DNA of 64,000 nt. Source: Eremomyces bilateralis CBS 781.70 (Eukaryota > Ascomycota > Dothideomycetes > Eremomycetales > Eremomycetaceae). Below the pieces are notes generated by a model. It searched no databases. It saw nothing but the letters and a program-made list of their open reading frames with translations, and had not been told where the DNA came from. The number at the start of each line of letters is the position of its first letter. Position 1 is the first letter of the stretch. The translations under genes and the position numbers were made by a program. The stretch is from assembly GCF_010015585.1 (NCBI RefSeq), contig NW_022985068.1, positions 2,049,910 to 2,113,909 on the forward strand, written 5' to 3'. This document shows positions 59,327-64,000 of the stretch, piece after piece.

Positions 59327-60265
59327 ATGCGATTTTGTATGAAGAGATACAAGGTGGAAACGAGCCAGCCCGAACCACTCAAAAGTGGGGACAAAGCCGG
59401 AATGGCTTGTATTTGCCTAAATAGCCACCCTGGATGGAACTACGTCGCTTTCCCCCCCCTAACAAGGGAGGGGGACGTGCCTAGTAGACATAATGAGGAT
59501 GAGCCTGGTGCTGATGAGGGTGAGCAGCAAGATGATGAGCATAGTGAGCGGCAAGATGGAAACCGGACTAGTAGAGAATTATCCCCGAAACCATTAGATA
59601 TAAGCGAAGCCCTCTCTTCCATCCGATCCAGTCCACCGCCGGTAACCCTCGAGCCTCCTCTTGCTGGTAAAGGCGACAAAAAGAAGAAGTCAACGAAGAA
59701 ACCGCGCGCGGTAAGTTGAAACCTACTATCCTATACTGCTTTCTCTGAATTAACAGCTAATAATTTCTCACCTTTGTATAGCAACCACCTCCTACCCGTC
59801 CTCAACGCTCCTGTCGCCCCAAGACCGATACGACCTCCGAAACATGCAACGTCCAGACTTTTACCGTCTACTTTCTTACATCGCTACGGGCAATCGAATA
59901 CTGGTCAAAGGCGCCCAATGGAAATCAGAAGCCTCCGCCAGTTACATTAGATCTGGACGGCATAGGAGCCACTAAGTTGAGTGTAAGCATGGACAGAAGT
60001 GGTTTCAAGAAGTTAGAATCTGCTACATCCGACCTACGACAACGACTTAAGATTCCTACGTTAGATGAGAGGTACCCTTCTTTCTTCTACTGGGGCCTAC
60101 CTGGAATCAACCCAACCGACCAGAAGCCACTAGGTGATAAGGATGAATTCCAAAAAAATTGTAGAGCGCTACATGGAGTTGAGTAGCGGAGACCAGGCTT
60201 CATCCCGGTGCTTAATCCGGTTCTGTAACCCCGTTGCCGACTTTCCTCTAGAGCCGGAGGTATAG
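59327..60265 (+). pseudogene. unrecognised gene with a frame break at an A7 run
   Basis: Two-exon model: 59327-59710 and 59782 onward (71-nt intron, GTAAGT..TATAG). The first part is acidic and Ser/Pro-rich (EDEPGADEGEQQDDEHSE, then KGDKKKKSTKKPRA). The second reads PPPVTLDLDGIGATKLSVSM and DERYPSFFYWGLPGINPTDQ. At 60152-60158 seven A residues shift the frame to a stop at 60186. With one A fewer it continues FQKIVERYMELSSGDQASSR to TAG 60265. Part of exon 2 (59.8-59.95 kb) also has a good alternative frame (LRNMQRPDFYRLLSYIATGN), so the model is uncertain. No known domain. It may belong to a mobile element or be an orphan gene. Confidence 0.4.
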
Positions 60266-60356
60266 GTAGTTACATGGAGGATGGATTGGATAGCTATAGA
60301 CGGAGGTATGGACAGGCGCTAGGATTAGATATGTAGTATAATTGAATGCTATTTGT

Positions 60357-60536
60357 ACCAGATCTTGCGACCTCACCAGATCTTATAACCATACCAGATT
60401 TTACGACTGCACCAGATCGTGCAATCACACCAGATCTTACGACTGCACCAGATCTTGCGACTGCACTAGATCTTGCGACTGCACTAGATCTTACGACTGC
60501 ATCAAATCTTGCGACTGCACCAGATCTTGCGACGAT
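60357..60536. repeat. 18-bp minisatellite, ten copies
   Basis: Unit of the type ACCAGATCTTGCGACTGC, ten imperfect copies in exact 18-nt register. All frames are periodic. From ATG 60346 one frame encodes hexapeptides such as PDLATA to a stop at 60573, but no other sign of a gene is seen. It is followed by loosely repeated GCATCC motifs to about 60700. Confidence 0.85.
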
Positions 60537-60750
60537 TGCAGATGCTTTAGATGTCTATGAAGGCATTAATTGAAATAGATGGCTTGATTTCATTCAATGT
60601 ATCCACAGCATCCAGTTTTTGTATGGAGCATCCGCAGCATCCAAACAGGGACATAGACACAGGGCATCCTGGCATCCGCTGGCATCCACGACATCCAATT
60701 AGGCCTTGAAATGAAAAATAGTTTGCTGATGTGTGACAGAGGAATCTTGA

Positions 60751-61106
60751 TTAGGCTTAGGCTCTCAGCCTATGCTAAGTAATAGGGGTGTGTAATGTAA
60801 GATGTTGTAAAATAGATTTGCCGGTAATTACGGGTCTTGGCGTAAAATAGATTCTACCTTACCGGGCCCACTTTACATACAAATTGTATAAGATCTTAGC
60901 GCAACTGGCCTGTTGCGGCTTTGAGTTCAGCCGGCGGTGGAAGATCTTTTTTCCGATAAACCCTAGGCCGTACTAGGTTTAGCGCATAATACGTATTTTA
61001 CGATAAAATTGGCTACTTTTCATTACTGGAGGCTATGTTACAGTAACATGCTCATAATACCCATTTTACACATCCCTAATGCTAACCATGGGCCATGCCC
61101 ATAACA
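60751..61106 (-). mobile_element. decayed LTR- or MITE-like copy
   Basis: Read on the minus strand it starts TGTTATGGGCATGGCCCATG and ends TAGGCTGAGAGCCTAAGCC. Both segments recur at 63.43-63.56 kb in the opposite orientation. The interior (about 300 bp) has no coding sequence and contains repeated GTAAAATAGATT. Confidence 0.45.
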
Positions 61107-61884
61107 TACTCGACCACTTAAGTAACTCGCTACGCTCGTGATAAAAAGTAAGTTCTGTCGCCAAGACGCCTTAAGCCTAAACGGCTAGTAAACCCTTGCT
61201 GACTCAGGAAATTTTCGCTGCGAGGTGCAATTTCCAGGTTCTCCATAATTGCTGGCAGAAACCCTCCATTAGCGAACAATACTTGACAGCTTCAGTTGCA
61301 ATTCCCGACCGTCTCGTTGTTCAAGCTCTAGCGAGTGTGGAGTCGCAACCAACCAACCATGGAGTTAGAGCTCTACGAAAGTATTCGTAATTACACCCAC
61401 TATTCCTATCCTGATGGGTTACACGACAGGCCTGAAAAGCAGTGGGACACGGCCCAAAGTGTGCGTCCGACTGTGGAAAAGAGTTCGCACTTCGGAGTTC
61501 CGGTCCGACACACCATTATTAGCCTCAAAGTCCGCTCCTAGCGGCTCCCCTTTCGTCTAATCACCATCCGCGTTGCTTCAGAAAGCGACTTATCCGTCTA
61601 CGAAAAAATTCTAAATCTAAGCTACTCTCTACTTTTCCTTCCCGCTAACTAGCTTGCAGCGGTTTTATGTTATTATTAAGCTTTTCCATTTCCCCGCGTT
61701 CTCCTGAAGTTTACGCCACAAATATGTGGGTGACGAACACGTCGCAATCATTACATCTTTCCCCAGAATTTTTGTATAACAAGGAGCACCATGTCTCGTA
61801 TGTGGACTCAATGTCTTGCTGATCTAGTCTTCTCTACTCAAATATATTGTTGCTGTTCTATTATTCTGGAATCCAATCGAGAAC
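61107..61884. other. intergenic, upstream of the second rhodopsin-fold gene
   Basis: No gene recognised; short frames only. It contains the promoter of the gene starting at 61885. Confidence 0.5.
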
Positions 61885-63238
61885 ATGATAAACCTTACCC
61901 CAGAAGTCATTCTATCCTGGCCGACACCAAACTATGTCAATCCTGAGACACGCGGACTGACGTTGGCAGCTGTTAACCACACCTTTCTTGCGCTTTGTAT
62001 TATTTTAGTTGCTCTTAGACTCTATACACGCATTTGGATCGTCCGCTGGTTTGGATTAGATGATGTTTTTATTGCCATTGCATTGGTATAGAGCACTGTT
62101 TCCCATATTCCTGCCGTTTGAGAACCAGTAAACCCGCGACTAACCCGCATTAATATCAGATTCTGAGCATAGGAGTCAACGTTGGTACGTACATTGGCAG
62201 TTCAAAGTATGGATGGGGTCGTCATATATGGGATATACCATTGGATTGGGCGATACGTAAGAGACATCACGTCATGCCTACCATCCAGTACTAACCTTTA
62301 CCGGGATTTAGCTTCACTGAAAACCGCGTATGCGACAAGGCTGTTCTTTAATCTCTCTGCCAATGCGACAGCGCTGTCCCTACTCGTCTTCTATTATCGT
62401 CTTATTGATCAGGCGAATATCCGATGGTTCAGCTACGCACTTTGGAGCGTCTTTGCATTCAACCTGATCACTTGGTTTATCTTCTTCATGGCCCAGGTCC
62501 TGATATGCATGTACGTTTTATGCGTCTGTAATGAGAGATCCTGCTAATCAACGAAAAGACCTGTTCAAGCAGCCTGGGCAATAATAAAGCCCGAGACCGC
62601 TAAATGTATCGATGAAGGCGTTTGGACTATCGTTGGAGGCAGTCTCAAGACATTCGTCGACCTTCTTGTCACAACTTTGCCAATCCCTCTGATACTAAAG
62701 ATGAATATGAACAAGGCTCAGAAATATGGACTAGCATTTCTACTGGGATTGGGTTATGTTGTCACGGCTGCTGGCGCTCTACGGACATACTACAGCTGGA
62801 GAGTCTACTACGAGCCGAGCTACGATTACACATGGGAACAGTTTCCTGCGTTCGTTTCTAGCGCGGTAGAGAACAACCTTTCTGTGGTAAGTGCCTCCTT
62901 GAAACGCCATATACTTCTACTCATTATTTTCACAGATCTGTGCATGCATACCAACCCTCCGGCCTCTGTTTGCGCCGATCTTCGGCCCACCGCTCAGTTT
63001 CATTCAGTCCAAGATCCATAGCATCAAAAAAGCCGGAACCGGCCGCGACGTAACTGGATTGTCGGCAGCAGATAGCTCGAAACAATCTTCGACATTAAAG
63101 GCTGGGAACGCTGACCCTGCCGCGGCGAGTGACCGGAAACTGATTATTCAGAAGCGGGAATCATTCGAGCTCAAAGACACTCGGTTTGAGGTCGGAGATC
63201 TGGAGGCAGCCCAGTGGGGTCGGACTAGATTTTACTGA
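61885..63238 (+). CDS. rhodopsin-fold seven-helix integral membrane protein (second copy)
   Basis: Predicted 375 aa from exons 61885-62085, 62160-62256, 62312-62510, 62559-62886 and 62936-63238, all phase-consistent. Family motifs parallel the gene at 8378: WPTPNYVNPETRGLTL at the start, LRLYTRIWIVRWFGLDDVFI, YGWGRHIWDIP, TRLFFNLSANATALSLLVFY, then IDEGVWTIVGGSLKTFVDLL and ICACIPTLRPLFAPIFGPPL before a polar tail. The last motif is the one usually seen at helix 7 of this family. The gene sits between copies of an LTR-like repeat, so its surroundings are repeat-rich, but its own frame is intact. Confidence 0.85.
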
Positions 63239-63432
63239 TGATGTTTCTAGTTTTCAGTTTTCACAATACGAGCGTTGGAGCGAGTTACTTGCACCCCAGT
63301 GTTACGGCACGGTAGCTGGATGCACACAACATACACGTAGCCAAAGATATTCTAGATTAAGCTAAAGAAGAGAACAAGAAAGGGAAGCTTTCTTGTTTAC
63401 ATCGGAGAGGTTGGACTCTGATTTACCCTTAA

Positions 63433-63487
63433 CCTAATCAGGCTTAGGCTCTCAGCCTGAGCCAACCAAGGGTTTCAACCCATAACA
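63433..63487 (-). mobile_element. short inverted fragment of the LTR-like repeat
   Basis: Minus-strand reading starts TGTTATGGGTTGAAACCC and continues into TTGGCTCAGGCTGAGAGCC and TAAGCCTGATTAGG. It faces the copy at 63512 head-to-head with 24 bp between them. Confidence 0.4.
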
Positions 63488-63511
63488 CCCAGAAGGACAA
63501 GATACGAAACC

Positions 63512-63770
63512 TGTTATGGGCATGGCCCATGGTTGGCACAGGCTGAGAGCCTAAGTGTCGCAAGATGCCCCTGTTGGTTTCTACTGCCACCTAACATTCC
63601 TTTCACTGCCCCCTACCCCTGGGCCATGTGACAGTCTTGGGCTTTGCCCAGTCTGTGTGTTGTGGCCTTGCGGCCTAAGGCAGAAGGGATGGGTAGACCG
63701 TTTGCCCACAGATGTAAATAGCAGATCGCAGTGAGAGAGATCTTCTCCTTCTCTCTTTAGCAATTCAACA
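63512..63770 (+). mobile_element. candidate LTR of a retroelement entering the right edge
   Basis: The 259-bp block begins TGTTATGGGCATGGCCCATG and ends CAATTCAACA, the TGTT..AACA pattern of copia-type LTRs. Inside is GATGTAAATAGC, TATA-like, followed by a pyrimidine tract. Its first 45 bp match the copies at 61106 and 63487. The other LTR, if any, lies outside the window. Confidence 0.4.
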
Positions 63771-63935
63771 GCGTTACCAGCTTACCAAATCCTTCGTGGT
63801 TTGGGCCCATGACAATTTGAATTGCTCATTCCTTTTCTGAAAGACGCTCGCTCATGCTGCCAACTTCGGAAATCGGCCGAAACAAGCTAGAACCTAGAAA
63901 TAGAAGAACCAGGATCAGAGATCAGTATCGGCACA

Positions 63936-64000
63936 ATGGCTGATGCTATGGATCAAGACCAAGGACCGCCCCAGGGTCCACCGGGTCCACCGACAGGGAA
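63936..64000 (+). CDS. start of an open frame at the window edge, possibly gag
   Basis: ATG 63936 opens MADAMDQDQGPPQGPPGPPT to the window end. The Asp/Gln/Pro-rich head, 165 bp after an LTR-like block, suggests the start of a retroelement gag, but a cellular gene with a proline-rich N-terminus is equally possible. Confidence 0.3.
   Translation, partial: MADAMDQDQGPPQGPPGPPTG

Noticed and set aside
60357-60536. CRISPR-like array
   Set aside because: The units are contiguous 18-mers without spacers, in a eukaryotic genome; it is a minisatellite.
62185-62200. A GTACGT..CAG mini-intron inside the second rhodopsin-fold gene
   Set aside because: It would be only 16 nt long, and the uninterrupted reading keeps the family motif in frame.

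Overview
The window is nuclear DNA of a filamentous ascomycete, most likely a member of the Eurotiomycetes. Evidence: protein genes on both strands; many short introns (about 41-75 nt, GT..AG, often with a CTAAC/CTGAC-like branch site 10-20 nt before the acceptor); and fungal families such as EFR3, BPH1, HAL4/SAT4 kinase, LYS9, Pth11-like rhodopsin-fold proteins and a complete quinate utilisation (QUT) cluster. The class assignment is inferred from how the proteins read. No phylogeny was run.

Layout. 1-2038: 5' part of EFR3 on the minus strand. 2039-8377: gene-poor, with scattered coding-like relics and minisatellites. 8378-12567: a rhodopsin-fold membrane protein and mitochondrial ribosomal protein S16. 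13582-21474: a very large BEACH-domain gene (about 2,584 aa). 21475-25222: gene-poor, with a coding-like leader just before the kinase. 25223-41145: housekeeping block with a HAL4/SAT4-type kinase, an SDR, EFM4, DNA polymerase eta, a C2H2 factor, saccharopine reductase and an EFM7/NNT1-type methyltransferase. 41597-54732: QUT cluster. 54733-64000: accessory region with an unrecognised two-repeat protein, a broken O-acyltransferase, LTR/retroelement remnants, an unrecognised frame-broken gene, a minisatellite, a second rhodopsin-fold gene, and the start of what may be a retroelement at the right edge.

The QUT cluster holds every known function of the pathway: repressor QutR, activator QutA, dehydroshikimate dehydratase QutC, permease QutD, quinate/shikimate dehydrogenase QutB, catabolic dehydroquinase QutE and the phosphatase-like QutG. 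Together they take up quinate and convert it to protocatechuate, with QutA/QutR as the on/off switch. Three GGRTAA..TATCC-like palindromes lie in its intergenic spaces and may be QutA sites.

Several genes show single-base frame breaks: qutD exon 3, the O-acyltransferase at a G-run, the 59.3-60.3 kb gene at an A-run, and the kinase leader. Some lie in homopolymers, so assembly or sequencing indels compete with real gene decay. Exon coordinates are my own splice predictions, checked for reading-frame continuity.
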